Shown piece after piece: positions 6,442 through 12,285 of a stretch of 12,285 nt of DNA. Origin of the DNA: Actinomycetes bacterium (GTDB lineage Bacteria; Actinomycetota; Actinomycetes; Actinomycetales; Microbacteriaceae). The stretch lies in the NCBI GenBank assembly GCA_023432005.1, contig JAEYVF010000117.1, forward strand, positions 1 to 12,285, in the 5' to 3' direction. The position numbers were made by a program, and so were the translations under genes. Under the pieces are notes generated by a model. It was not told the origin of the DNA. It ran no database searches and saw only the letters and a list, made by a program, of their open reading frames with translations. Numbering within the stretch: position 1 is the stretch's first letter; the number at the start of each line of letters is the position of its first letter.

Positions 6442-7036
6442 CGCGCTCGCCCTGCTCCCCCGGCGTCACGAGCCCCGACTCATAGGCGAGCACGACCGCG
6501 CGCACGCGATCGCGCAGCCCGAGCTTCGTGAGGATGCGGCTCACGTGGCTCTTCGTCGTCTGCTCGGCGATGACGAGGCGCTCGGCGATCTCGTTCTCGA
6601 TCGTGAGCCACAGCTCGGCGCCCGTGCGTTCGAGGCCCACGAACACCTCCGCTCCGCGCGCATGCCGCACGACGTTGCTGAGCGACTCCTGCGCGACGCG
6701 GTAGAGGGCGAGCTGCAGCGAGGCGGGCAGAGCCTCGGCGTCGATGCCGTCGGCGTCGATGCCATCCGCGCCGAGCGGAAGCGACGACGTGATCGCGACG
6801 CCCGCGGCGCGGGTCGCCTCGAGCAGCGCGGGCAGGTCGACGAGCGTCGGCTGCGGTGCCTCGAGCACGCCGTCGCCCTCCCGCAGCACCCCCAGCAGCC
6901 CGCGCATCTCGCGGAGCGCGGACCGGGCCTGCTCGGCGATGCCGTCGAACTCGGCGGCGGCATCCGCGTCGAGCCCCGCGAGCCGGAAGCGGGCGGACGT
7001 GGCCCGCATGTGCGCGATCGACATGCTGTGCGCCAC
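6428..7036 (-). pseudogene. Collapsed two-component system: histidine kinase fragment fused to LuxR/NarL regulator C-terminus
   Basis: The frame of about 202 residues is a chimera. Residues 1-149 come from a NarL/DesK-class sensor kinase: the end of the dimerisation helix (VAHSMSIAHMRATSARFRL), EQARSALREMRGLLGVLR, and the N-box of the ATPase domain (LYRVAQESLSNVVRHA, 111-126). At ...WLTIENE the ATP-lid glycine motifs are missing and the protein jumps straight into IAERLVIAEQTTKSHVSRIL (150-169) and LTKLGLRDRVRAVVLAYESGLV, the last helices of a LuxR-type DNA-binding domain. The receiver and first HTH helix are gone. The junction is near 6589. Upstream, DVV is still readable, but the codon where the phosphate-accepting His should be (7043-7045) is GCC (Ala), and homology ends before the HIT gene. 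Neither kinase nor regulator activity is expected. Its 3' end overlaps dipZ by 14 bases. Confidence 0.85.
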
Positions 7037-7075
7037 GACGTCGGCTCGGCGGCGCCGTGCTGCTCGCGGCCTCGC

Positions 7076-7510
7076 TCAGGACGACGCGTCGCTGAGCGCG
7101 CGGCGGATGCCGTCCGCGACCCGCCGCGCCTCGGCATCCGAGGCGTAGGGCCGTCGCGGACCGAGCCAGAAGCGCAGCCCGTCGCCCTTCGTGCGCGGGA
7201 TGACGTGCTGGTGCAGGTGCGGAACGCTCTGGCTCACGACATTGTTCACGAGCAGCATCGAGCCGCCGGCCTCCTGCGCGCTCTCGACGGCTCGCTCGAG
7301 GCGCTGCACGGTGTCGACCCACTCGTGCGCGAGCGCGAGCGGCAGCTCGGCGAACGTCCGCACGTGCACGGTCGGCACGAGCAGGGTGTGGCCCGCGAAG
7401 AGCGGCCGCGTGTCGAGGAAGGCGACGAGCGCGTCGGTACGCAGCACCTCGAATGCGGGCGCGTCGCCCGCGACGATGGCGCAGAAGGCGCAGCGCGCGG
7501 CGGCGCTCAC
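7076..7510 (-). CDS. HIT-family (histidine triad) hydrolase
   Basis: The 144-residue protein is a histidine-triad nucleotide hydrolase or transferase. The defining motif HLHQHVIP (98-105: His98, His100, His102) is present and is preceded by LLVNNVVSQSVP as in active members. The N-terminal CAFCAIVAGDAPAF has the CxxC often used to bind zinc. HTLLVPTVHVRTF (41-53) is the usual core strand. By family knowledge it removes AMP or similar groups from phosphoramidates or dinucleotides in the cytoplasm; the natural substrate is unknown. The GTG start at 7510 overlaps the stop codon of the DUF6512 gene by four bases (GTGA), implying translational coupling. A conserved C-terminal stretch (GDGLRFWLGPRRPYAS, 109-124) lies before the end. 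The gene downstream is the broken two-component remnant, only 39 bases away. Confidence 0.93.
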   Translation of the reverse strand: MSAAARCAFCAIVAGDAPAFEVLRTDALVAFLDTRPLFAGHTLLVPTVHVRTFAELPLALAHEWVDTVQRLERAVESAQEAGGSMLLVNNVVSQSVPHLHQHVIPRTKGDGLRFWLGPRRPYASDAEARRVADGIRRALSDASS

Positions 7511-8100
7511 GCGGTGGGCCCCGCAGCATCCGTGGGGCGCGGGGGCCCGTCGATGTCGGGATGCGCGCGCAGCCCGTACGCGCCCGCGATGGGGTCGACG
7601 AACATGTCGGGCTCCTCGGGCGGGTGGAGGGTGAACCGCAGGAACGCCACCACGAGACCCGCGAGGAACGCGGAGGCGAGCGCGATCGTCACCCACGTCG
7701 CCGCGAGCTGCTGCAGCGTCAGCACGAAGAGCGTCTGCGCGATCGCGATGATGACGAAGAACACCGCGATGTCGAGCCACAGCAGGTTGCGCCGGGTGAA
7801 GCGCTTGTAGAGGAAGACGAGCCCGATCATGCTGACGGGCAGCGAGTACAGGGCCACCGTCGCGGCGGGCACGAACGACGCATACCGCCATCCGCCGGCC
7901 GCGAACAGCACGAGCTGCAGGAGCGCGACGGGCCACACCGCGATCTTGATGTGCTCCCAATAGCTCTCGTTGACCGCGCCGAACACCGCTGCGATGCGGT
8001 TGTGGCGCGTCCAGTCGAACAGGAAGTGGAGCAGGCTGCCGAGCACGCCGAGCGGGAGGATCATCCACCAGCTCACGGCGGCGATCGCGTCGAGCGTCAT
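7507..8100 (-). CDS. DUF6512-like integral membrane protein
   Basis: The 197-residue protein has about five hydrophobic membrane segments (roughly 11-30, 53-72, 80-98, 106-128 and 134-156) and a hydrophilic Pro-rich C-terminal tail. Conserved-looking motifs are GSLLHFLFDW (21-30) and VNESYWEHIKI (43-53), which I associate with the uncharacterised DUF6512 family. No function is known to me. The ATG at 8100 lies six bases after a TAGACT -10 box, so it is probably leaderless. Its stop overlaps the HIT hydrolase start by four bases, so the pair forms an operon, although no functional link is obvious. The polar HFLFDW and NESYWEH loops suggest a buried metal or substrate site, but this is speculation. 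Confidence 0.8.
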   Translation of the reverse strand: MTLDAIAAVSWWMILPLGVLGSLLHFLFDWTRHNRIAAVFGAVNESYWEHIKIAVWPVALLQLVLFAAGGWRYASFVPAATVALYSLPVSMIGLVFLYKRFTRRNLLWLDIAVFFVIIAIAQTLFVLTLQQLAATWVTIALASAFLAGLVVAFLRFTLHPPEEPDMFVDPIAGAYGLRAHPDIDGPPRPTDAAGPTA

Positions 8101-8106
8101 ACCGCC

Positions 8107-8112
8107 AGTCTA
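8107..8112 (-). promoter_or_regulatory. Candidate -10 box (leaderless-type) of the DUF6512-HIT operon
   Basis: On the minus strand TAGACT ends six bases before the ATG at 8100. The place where a -35 box would lie (about 8130-8135) falls inside the hairpin at 8121-8154. Confidence 0.5.
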
Positions 8113-8120
8113 GGAACGCG

Positions 8121-8154
8121 CACGCGCCCACGAGGTCTCCCCCGTGGGCGCGTG
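8121..8154 (-). terminator. 12-bp perfect hairpin after the uracil permease gene
   Basis: CACGCGCCCACG (8121-8132) and CGTGGGCGCGTG (8143-8154) are perfect complements around a ten-base loop. It begins 9 bases beyond the permease stop codon, so termination is the likeliest role. There is no T-tract, as is common in high-GC actinobacteria. It also overlaps the promoter region of the next gene, so an operator role is an alternative. Confidence 0.75.
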
Positions 8155-8163
8155 ACGCTGCTC

Positions 8164-9483
8164 CTACTGCGGGTCGCCGCCGAGCGGGCCGACCGCGGGG
8201 ATCGGGCCCCCGTCGTCCGCCCCGGTCTTGCGGGCGCGCGCGATGACGTTGCCGAGGTGGTAGATCACGAGGGCCGCGACGGATGCCAGCACGATCGCGC
8301 CGAGCTGGAAATCGCCCCACGCGACGGTGAAGCCCGCGATCGCCATGACGAGCGCGACGGCGGCCGTGTACTGGTTCACGGGCCGCGAGAAGTCGACGCG
8401 GTTGTCGACCCAGATCTTGATGCCGATGACGCCGATGAGGCCGTAGAGCGCCGTCGTCACGCCGCCGAGCACACCCGCGGGGATCGAGTTGATGACCGCG
8501 CCGAGCTTCGGCGAGAGGCTCAGCAGGATCGCGGTCGCGCCCGCCACCCAGTAGGCGGCGGTCGAGTACACGCGCGTCGCCGCCATGACGCCGATGTTCT
8601 CGCCGTACGTCGTGGTGCCCGACCCGCCGAAGAGGCCGGCGAAGGTCGTGGCGAGGCCGTCGGCCATGAGCGCGCGACCCGTCGTCTTGTTGACCGAGTC
8701 GTCGGTGAGCGCCGCGACCCCGCGCACGTGGCCGACGTTCTCGGCGATGAGCACGAGCACGACGGGCAGGAACATCGCGATGACCGACCACGTGCCGGGC
8801 GACGCGAAGTCGGCGAAGTGGAACTCCGGGAGCCCGACCCACGCCGCCTCGTCGACGGGCCCGAAGTCGAGCTCACCCGTGAAGGCGGCCGCGATGTAGC
8901 CGACGATGACGCCGAGGAAGATCGAGATCCGCCCGAGGAACCCGCGGAACAGCACGCTGAACAGCACGACGGCGACGAGCGTGATCGTCGCGACGAGCGG
9001 GCCCTGCTGGAAGTTCTGCCACGCGACGGGCGCGAGGTTGAATCCGATGAGCGCGACGATCGCGCCGGCCACGACGGGCGGCATGAGCTTGTCGATCCAC
9101 GCCGTGCCCGTGAGGTGGGCGATGATCCCCACGATCGCGAGCAGGATGCCGACCGCCACGATGCCGGCGAGCGCCGATCCCATGCCCGCCGTCGCGGTCG
9201 CCGCCGTGACGGGCGCGATGAACGCGAACGACGACCCCAGGTAGCTGGGGAGCCGGTTGCGCGTGATCAGCAGGAACAGGATCGTGCCGACGCCCGAGAA
9301 CAGCAGGGTCGTCGAGACGGGGAACCCGGTGAGCACGGGCACGAGGAACGTCGCGCCGAACATGGCGACGACGTGCTGGATGCCGATCGCGACCGTCGAC
9401 GGCCACGAGAGCCGCTCGCCGGGCTTCACGATCTCGCCGGGTGCGACGGTGCGCCCGTCTCCGTGCAGCTTCCAGATCTTCAT
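8164..9483 (-). CDS. uraA: Uracil/xanthine permease, NCS2 (SLC23) family, probably uracil
   Basis: The 439-residue inner-membrane protein is a nucleobase:cation symporter of the NCS2 family. It is hydrophobic throughout, as expected for the 14-segment fold. Marks are GIQHVVAMFGATFLVPVL (34-51) and LPSYLGSSFAFIAPV (78-92). The substrate residues are LIAENVGHVRGVA, with Glu248 and His252 four apart as in E. coli UraA Glu241/His245, and GSGTTTYGENIGVMAATRVYS, with Glu295 matching UraA Glu290. This favours uracil over purines. The ATG at 9483 is supported by a strong ribosome binding site. The gene stands alone: a tRNA lies upstream, a hairpin lies at its end, and no pyrimidine enzyme is nearby. 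It probably serves salvage of uracil. The C-terminal 20 residues are Gly/Pro-rich and disordered. Confidence 0.93.
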   Translation of the reverse strand: MKIWKLHGDGRTVAPGEIVKPGERLSWPSTVAIGIQHVVAMFGATFLVPVLTGFPVSTTLLFSGVGTILFLLITRNRLPSYLGSSFAFIAPVTAATATAGMGSALAGIVAVGILLAIVGIIAHLTGTAWIDKLMPPVVAGAIVALIGFNLAPVAWQNFQQGPLVATITLVAVVLFSVLFRGFLGRISIFLGVIVGYIAAAFTGELDFGPVDEAAWVGLPEFHFADFASPGTWSVIAMFLPVVLVLIAENVGHVRGVAALTDDSVNKTTGRALMADGLATTFAGLFGGSGTTTYGENIGVMAATRVYSTAAYWVAGATAILLSLSPKLGAVINSIPAGVLGGVTTALYGLIGVIGIKIWVDNRVDFSRPVNQYTAAVALVMAIAGFTVAWGDFQLGAIVLASVAALVIYHLGNVIARARKTGADDGGPIPAVGPLGGDPQ

Positions 9484-9487
9484 GGAA

Positions 9488-9495
9488 CTCCTTCC
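9488..9495 (-). promoter_or_regulatory. Strong ribosome binding site of the uracil permease gene
   Basis: GGAAGGAG on the minus strand ends four bases before the ATG at 9483. Unlike the leaderless genes of this window, this gene has a long leader (up to about 150 bases back to the tRNA), leaving room for leader regulation. I see no recognisable riboswitch. Confidence 0.85.
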
Positions 9496-9600
9496 GCCGG
9501 CGACACGTCGCGCGCGCCGCCGGGTGGTGGTGCGGGGCGCGTTGCGCGCCCGGGCGCCTCCTCGTCGAGGCCGCCTGCCGCGATGCTAGCGGGACGGAGG

Positions 9601-9638
9601 CCGGACGACGTTCCAGACACCGGACGGAGCTCCAGAAG
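9601..9638. repeat. Two imperfect 19-bp tandem units between tRNA-Ala and the permease gene
   Basis: CCGGACG-N4-TCCAGA occurs at 9601-9617 and again at 9620-9636 with a period of exactly 19 bases and 14 of 19 positions the same. It lies 10 bases beyond the tRNA 3' end and about 120 bases upstream of the permease start. It could be a repeated protein-binding site for permease control, or chance duplication. Confidence 0.6.
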
Positions 9639-9648
9639 GATGTTTCGG

Positions 9649-9721
9649 TGGATCTGAGGGGACTCGAACCCCTGACCCCCTGCATGCCATGCAGGTGCGC
9701 TACCAGCTGCGCCACAGACCC
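9649..9721 (-). tRNA. tRNA-Ala (anticodon GGC)
   Basis: The 73-base cloverleaf folds fully. The acceptor stem GGGTCTG/CAGATCC contains the G3:U70 pair that identifies alanine tRNAs. The D arm is GCGC-AGCTGGTA-GCGC, and the anticodon arm CCTGC-ATGGCAT-GCAGG shows anticodon GGC. The T arm is AGGGG-TTCGAGT-CCCCT, and the discriminator base is A73. The 3' CCA is not encoded (ACCG follows). It reads in the same direction as rsfS and the permease gene. Confidence 0.97.
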
Positions 9722-9773
9722 GTGGGCTGCTCTCCCGGAGGAGACAACTCATCTAGCGTACAGCATCCGGAGA

Positions 9774-9795
9774 CCGCCCCCGCGCACCGGGGCGG
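9774..9795 (-). terminator. GC-rich hairpin after rsfS
   Basis: CCGCCCC (9774-9780) and GGGGCGG (9789-9795) form a 7-bp stem with an eight-base loop, starting 11 bases past the rsfS stop. There is no T-tract, so termination of the nadD-rsfS transcript here is plausible but weak. Read-through into the tRNA is possible. Confidence 0.4.
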
Positions 9796-9806
9796 CCCGC
9801 TCGCTG

Positions 9807-10181
9807 TCAGACCTGGTCGGGGGCCGGGAGCTCGAGGGGGATGACGGGAGCGTCCTTCCAGAGGCGCTCGAGCGAGTAGAACAGCCGCTCCTCCTCGTGG
9901 AAGACGTGCACGACGATGTCGCCGAAGTCGAGCAGCACCCAGCGCCCTTCGGTGCGACCCTCGCGGCGCAGCGGCTTCGCGCCCGCCTCGAGGAGGGCGT
10001 CCTCGACGGCGCCCGCGATGGCGAGCACGTTGCGCTCGTTGTCGCCGGAGGCGAGCAGGAACGCGTCGGTGAGGGGCAGGGGGCCTGAGACGTCGAGGGC
10101 GACGAGATCGTCGGCCTTCTTGGCGTCGGCGGCGAGGGCAGCGATGCGCACGAGTTCGCGCGCGCGGTCGGATGCGGTCAC
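9807..10181 (-). CDS. rsfS: Ribosomal silencing factor RsfS (Iojap family)
   Basis: The 124-residue protein is RsfS, which binds ribosomal protein uL14 on the large subunit and blocks joining with the small subunit when nutrients are short. The conserved core is complete: DDLVALDVSGPLPLTDAFLL (24-43), SGDNERNVLAIAGAVEDALL (45-64), EGRTEGRWVLLDFGDIVVHV (74-93) and FHEEERLFYSLERLWKDAP (94-112). The start is GTG at 10181, giving MTASDRAREL, which fits the family. Only a weak GGAAG at a long distance is seen as a ribosome binding site. It lies 29 bases after the Pro-rich membrane protein gene and downstream of nadD, a cluster common in actinobacteria, so the three are probably co-transcribed. Confidence 0.96.
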   Translation of the reverse strand: MTASDRARELVRIAALAADAKKADDLVALDVSGPLPLTDAFLLASGDNERNVLAIAGAVEDALLEAGAKPLRREGRTEGRWVLLDFGDIVVHVFHEEERLFYSLERLWKDAPVIPLELPAPDQV

Positions 10182-10210
10182 AGGGGGGTGTTCTTCCGGG
10201 TCACGGGCCG

Positions 10211-12214
10211 TCAGCCGAGCACGCCCGAGGCGAGAGCCACGACGAGGAGGGTGACGACCACGACCGCCATGCCGGCGGCCGCGATGATGAGGGCCGTGAG
10301 CGCGCGGTTGCCGCGCTTCGGCTTGATGCTGCCGATGATCTCACGAGAGGACGTGTGCGTGCTGACCGCCCGGATGGCACGCACGGGCTGCGAGCCGGTG
10401 GGCGTGACCTGGGCGTCGCCCGGGTCGAGCAGGTTGTCGAGGTCGGACTCGTCGAGCTGCGCGGGAAGCGCGCCCGTCGAGGCGAGGCTCGCGGGCAGCG
10501 AGATGGAGCCCGTGACGAGCACGTCGCCCGTGCTCGTGATGGGGCTCACGATCATGCCGGTGTTGGGCACCTCGGGCAGCACGAGCGCGTTCGCGGTTCC
10601 CGATCCGACGCCGACGCTGCGCGACAGCGAGCCCGTGGCCGGCTGCGCCTCGTCGTCGAGCTCGGCCTGACGCGACCAGTGATTGTGCGGACGCTCGCCC
10701 GGCACGGGCGGCTGCGACGAGCTCGCGGGCGCCTCCGGCTGCTGCGCCTGCGGCACCTCCGCCTGCGACTGCTGCTCCGACTGCGACTCGGTCACGGCGG
10801 CCGAGGGCAGGATCACGGTGTCGTCGGTGGGCGACGGCGTGGGCATACCCGGCGAGAGGCCCCAGACGGGCTCGGATGCGGTGACCGGCGGCGCGGACGG
10901 GGCAGCCGGCGGCCACGCGAGCGGCTCCGGGGCGAGGTGCACGTGCTCGACGGGCTGCGGCTCCGACTGCGGCTCCGACTGCGGCTCGAAGACCGGCTGA
11001 ACCGACGGGGGCTGCTCGTACACCGGCTGAACCGACGCAGGCTGCTCCGCCGGGGTCTGCGGCGCCTGCCAGGCGAACGGCTCCGGACGGGTCGGCTCGT
11101 CGGCGACGGGCTCGGGCTCGGGCTCGGACTGGGGCGTAGCCTGCTCGGGTACGGCCTGCTCGGGTACGGCCTGCTGAGCGTCGGGCTGCTGAGCCTCGGG
11201 CTGCGCGGACTCGGGCTGCGCGGGCTCGGGAACGATGGGGAGCGCACCGCTCTGCGCGCGGAAGAGCGCCTGCAGGCTCGCGATCGCGTCGGTCCGCGGC
11301 TCCTCCGGCTCGATGAGCGGCGGCGGGGTGTGCGGCACGGCCTGCTGCTGCTCCGCGGGAGCGTCGGGCTCCGATCGCCCCGCGAGCAGTTCGTCGAACG
11401 CCGGCGCGGCGGTGGTCGGCGTCACGGGCACCGACTGCTCGGTCGGGTGCACGGGTGCTGCGGATCCGGTGGCGCGCTCCTGCGCCTCACGCATGGCGCG
11501 CAGCTCGCGGCGGCTCATGCCCGACTCGCTCGCAGCCGGGACGGTGCCGGGAGTCGGAACGGCAGCGGCAGGGGGCGGAGCAGCCGTCGACGCGGTGGGC
11601 GCCGGGAACGCGGGAGACGTCGAGCCGCCGAACGCGGGAGGCTGCGACATGGGAGGCGGCATCACGGGCTGCGCCGACGCCGTCGGCGAGACGACAGGCG
11701 GAGCCGAGGAGGCATCCGGCACCGCGGCGGCGCTCGGGATGAATGGCGTGTTCTCGCGGTTCTGCGTGCGGTGGTCGAGGTCGGACGGCTCCGCGGATGC
11801 GGGCGGCCAGCCGAGCCGCGCCGCGCGACGGCCCTCGGGGCTGTAGTCGCGGTAGCGGTAGCCCGCCTGACGCTCCTCCTCCGCCGCATCGGCAGGAACG
11901 GGCGCGCCGACGGGCGGGGTGGTCGCATGCGCGGGCGGCGTGGACGCGTTCGGCCCGGCGACGGGCGCGTCGTACTGCGGAAGCGGCGCGCGCTCCTGCG
12001 TCACGTAGGTGAGCGGTTCAGGCGTCCACTGCGGCGCGGCGGGATCGCCGGGCTGCGCGTTCGCGGACTGCTCGGCACCGGACTGGTCGCCACCGGTCTG
12101 GTCGGCACCGGACTGCTCGGCACCGGACGGGGCGGCCTCCGCTGCGCGGGCGGCAGCGGCCTCGCGCTCCCGGATCTCGCGGCGCGAAAGCGGCTGATCC
12201 TGGTAGGTCGTCAT
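10211..12214 (-). CDS. Large Pro/Ala/Glu/Gln-rich protein with one C-terminal membrane segment
   Basis: The 667-residue protein is mostly disordered and has no catalytic domain I recognise. It starts MTTYQDQPLSRREIRERE; a second related motif, SRRELRAMREAQE, recurs near residue 231. The middle is low-complexity: pentapeptide [ST]G[AG][DE]Q four times near the N-terminus, PEQA and QPE/QPDAQQ runs, EQP-x-SVQPV repeats and SEPQ triplets, with many TPPP and PP stretches. The last 33 residues are a basic patch (KPKRGNR) followed by a single hydrophobic helix (about 640-664) and a short end, so the long tail should face the cytoplasm. The ATG at 12214 overlaps the nadD stop (ATGA) and has GGAG six bases upstream. 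A similar hypothetical protein sits between nadD and rsfS in related actinobacteria as far as I recall. Function unknown; a scaffold or cell-envelope tether is a guess. Confidence 0.88.
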   Translation of the reverse strand: MTTYQDQPLSRREIREREAAAARAAEAAPSGAEQSGADQTGGDQSGAEQSANAQPGDPAAPQWTPEPLTYVTQERAPLPQYDAPVAGPNASTPPAHATTPPVGAPVPADAAEEERQAGYRYRDYSPEGRRAARLGWPPASAEPSDLDHRTQNRENTPFIPSAAAVPDASSAPPVVSPTASAQPVMPPPMSQPPAFGGSTSPAFPAPTASTAAPPPAAAVPTPGTVPAASESGMSRRELRAMREAQERATGSAAPVHPTEQSVPVTPTTAAPAFDELLAGRSEPDAPAEQQQAVPHTPPPLIEPEEPRTDAIASLQALFRAQSGALPIVPEPAQPESAQPEAQQPDAQQAVPEQAVPEQATPQSEPEPEPVADEPTRPEPFAWQAPQTPAEQPASVQPVYEQPPSVQPVFEPQSEPQSEPQPVEHVHLAPEPLAWPPAAPSAPPVTASEPVWGLSPGMPTPSPTDDTVILPSAAVTESQSEQQSQAEVPQAQQPEAPASSSQPPVPGERPHNHWSRQAELDDEAQPATGSLSRSVGVGSGTANALVLPEVPNTGMIVSPITSTGDVLVTGSISLPASLASTGALPAQLDESDLDNLLDPGDAQVTPTGSQPVRAIRAVSTHTSSREIIGSIKPKRGNRALTALIIAAAGMAVVVVTLLVVALASGVLG
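12071..12130 (-). repeat. 15-bp coding tandem repeat, four copies
   Basis: Four adjacent 15-base units of the type STCGSCACCGGWCKG (12071-12085, 12086-12100, 12101-12115, 12116-12130) encode the pentapeptide repeat SGAEQ/SGADQ/TGGDQ/SGAEQ near the N-terminus of the Pro-rich protein. The unit length keeps the frame, so copy number can vary without breaking the gene. Confidence 0.9.
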
Positions 12215-12285
12215 GTCGTACTCCGATAGAGGTGGTGCTTGGAGATGTACTGCACAACACCATCGGGGACCAAGTACCACACCGG
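12211..12285 (-). CDS. nadD: Nicotinate-nucleotide adenylyltransferase NadD, C-terminal end (partial)
   Basis: Only the last 24 codons are inside the window; the rest lies beyond the right edge. The frame reads PVWYLVPDGVVQYI followed by SKHHLYRSTT and a TGA. A hydrophobic strand with VPDGVV-x-YI and a terminal H-x-LYR is the usual end of bacterial NadD, the enzyme that adenylates nicotinate mononucleotide on the way to NAD. The stop overlaps the ATG of the Pro-rich membrane protein gene by four bases, so the two are translationally coupled. The identification rests on this short tail and on the nadD-rsfS neighbourhood. Confidence 0.82.
   Translation of the reverse strand, partial: PVWYLVPDGVVQYISKHHLYRSTT
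12221..12224 (-). promoter_or_regulatory. Ribosome binding site deciding the start of the Pro-rich protein
   Basis: GGAG on the minus strand sits six bases before the ATG at 12214, inside the last nadD codons. It favours this start over an in-frame ATG at 12280, which would add 22 residues lying within nadD. Confidence 0.75.

Noticed and set aside
7453..9657. 734-residue plus-strand frame across the HIT, DUF6512 and permease genes
   Set aside because: It runs antisense to three recognisable genes and is rich in Arg/Asp/Glu; a GC-frame artefact.
9665..9700. tRNA-Gly (GCC) carrying an alanine acceptor pair
   Set aside because: A first reading gave GCC by mis-complementing the loop. The minus-strand loop is ATGGCAT, anticodon GGC, so it is an ordinary tRNA-Ala.
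10172..12229. 685-residue antisense frame with Leu/Gly repeats that resembles a repeat protein
   Set aside because: It is the mirror of the Pro/Gln/Glu-rich coding repeats of the real minus-strand gene. The minus-strand gene has a ribosome binding site, operon overlap and a sensible membrane helix.
1..12285. CRISPR array
   Set aside because: No repeats of 24-40 bases separated by unique spacers. The only arrays are short tandem units (15, 16, 19 and ~26 bp).

Overview
The window looks like chromosomal DNA of a high-GC actinobacterium, most likely a member of the Microbacteriaceae. The reasons are roughly 70% GC, several genes with a TAGNNT -10 box only six bases before the start codon (leaderless style), a DUF6512-type membrane protein, an actinobacterial DipZ, the order nadD - Pro-rich membrane protein - rsfS - tRNA-Ala, and strong enrichment of the heptamer CGGATGC. 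The family assignment is inference from these traits; no database search was run.

Layout, left to right. A 16-bp tandem repeat (1-48) precedes two plus-strand genes: a RibD-C/dihydrofolate-reductase-like reductase (94-657) and a PfkB/ribokinase-type sugar kinase (667-1539). A 202-bp repeat-rich spacer follows. Next come a pyridoxamine-phosphate-oxidase-like flavin-binding protein (1742-2329) and, overlapping it, a luciferase-like (LLM) flavin oxidoreductase gene. That LLM gene is cut in two by a clean 1,247-bp insertion carrying one gene for an Mrr-type restriction endonuclease-like protein (2733-3851). Removing the insertion restores the LLM reading frame exactly. A plus-strand dipZ gene (4735-6441) follows and encodes a membrane electron carrier fused to a thioredoxin-like domain.

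From 6428 to the end, every gene is on the minus strand. Read in the direction of transcription, from the right end, there is the 3' end of nadD (NAD biosynthesis), a 667-residue Pro/Ala/Glu/Gln-rich tail-anchored protein overlapping it by 4 bases, rsfS (ribosomal silencing factor), tRNA-Ala(GGC), a uracil permease of the NCS2/SLC23 family, a DUF6512 membrane protein with a HIT-family hydrolase overlapping it by 4 bases, and finally a collapsed two-component system. In the last, a histidine-kinase fragment is fused in frame to the C-terminal helices of a LuxR/NarL response regulator. This remnant converges on dipZ, and the two 3' ends overlap by 14 bp.

The most unusual item is the solitary nuclease gene sitting inside a conserved motif of a metabolic gene, bounded by near-identical 14-bp direct repeats and with a fold-back inverted repeat at its left edge. 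It has lower GC than its surroundings and looks like a minimal mobile or 'inserting' defence gene. The second is the kinase/regulator chimera left by deletion. The third is the genome-signature motif CGGATGC, seen 19 times in the flanks and never in the insert. No spacer exceeds 300 bases without a gene.
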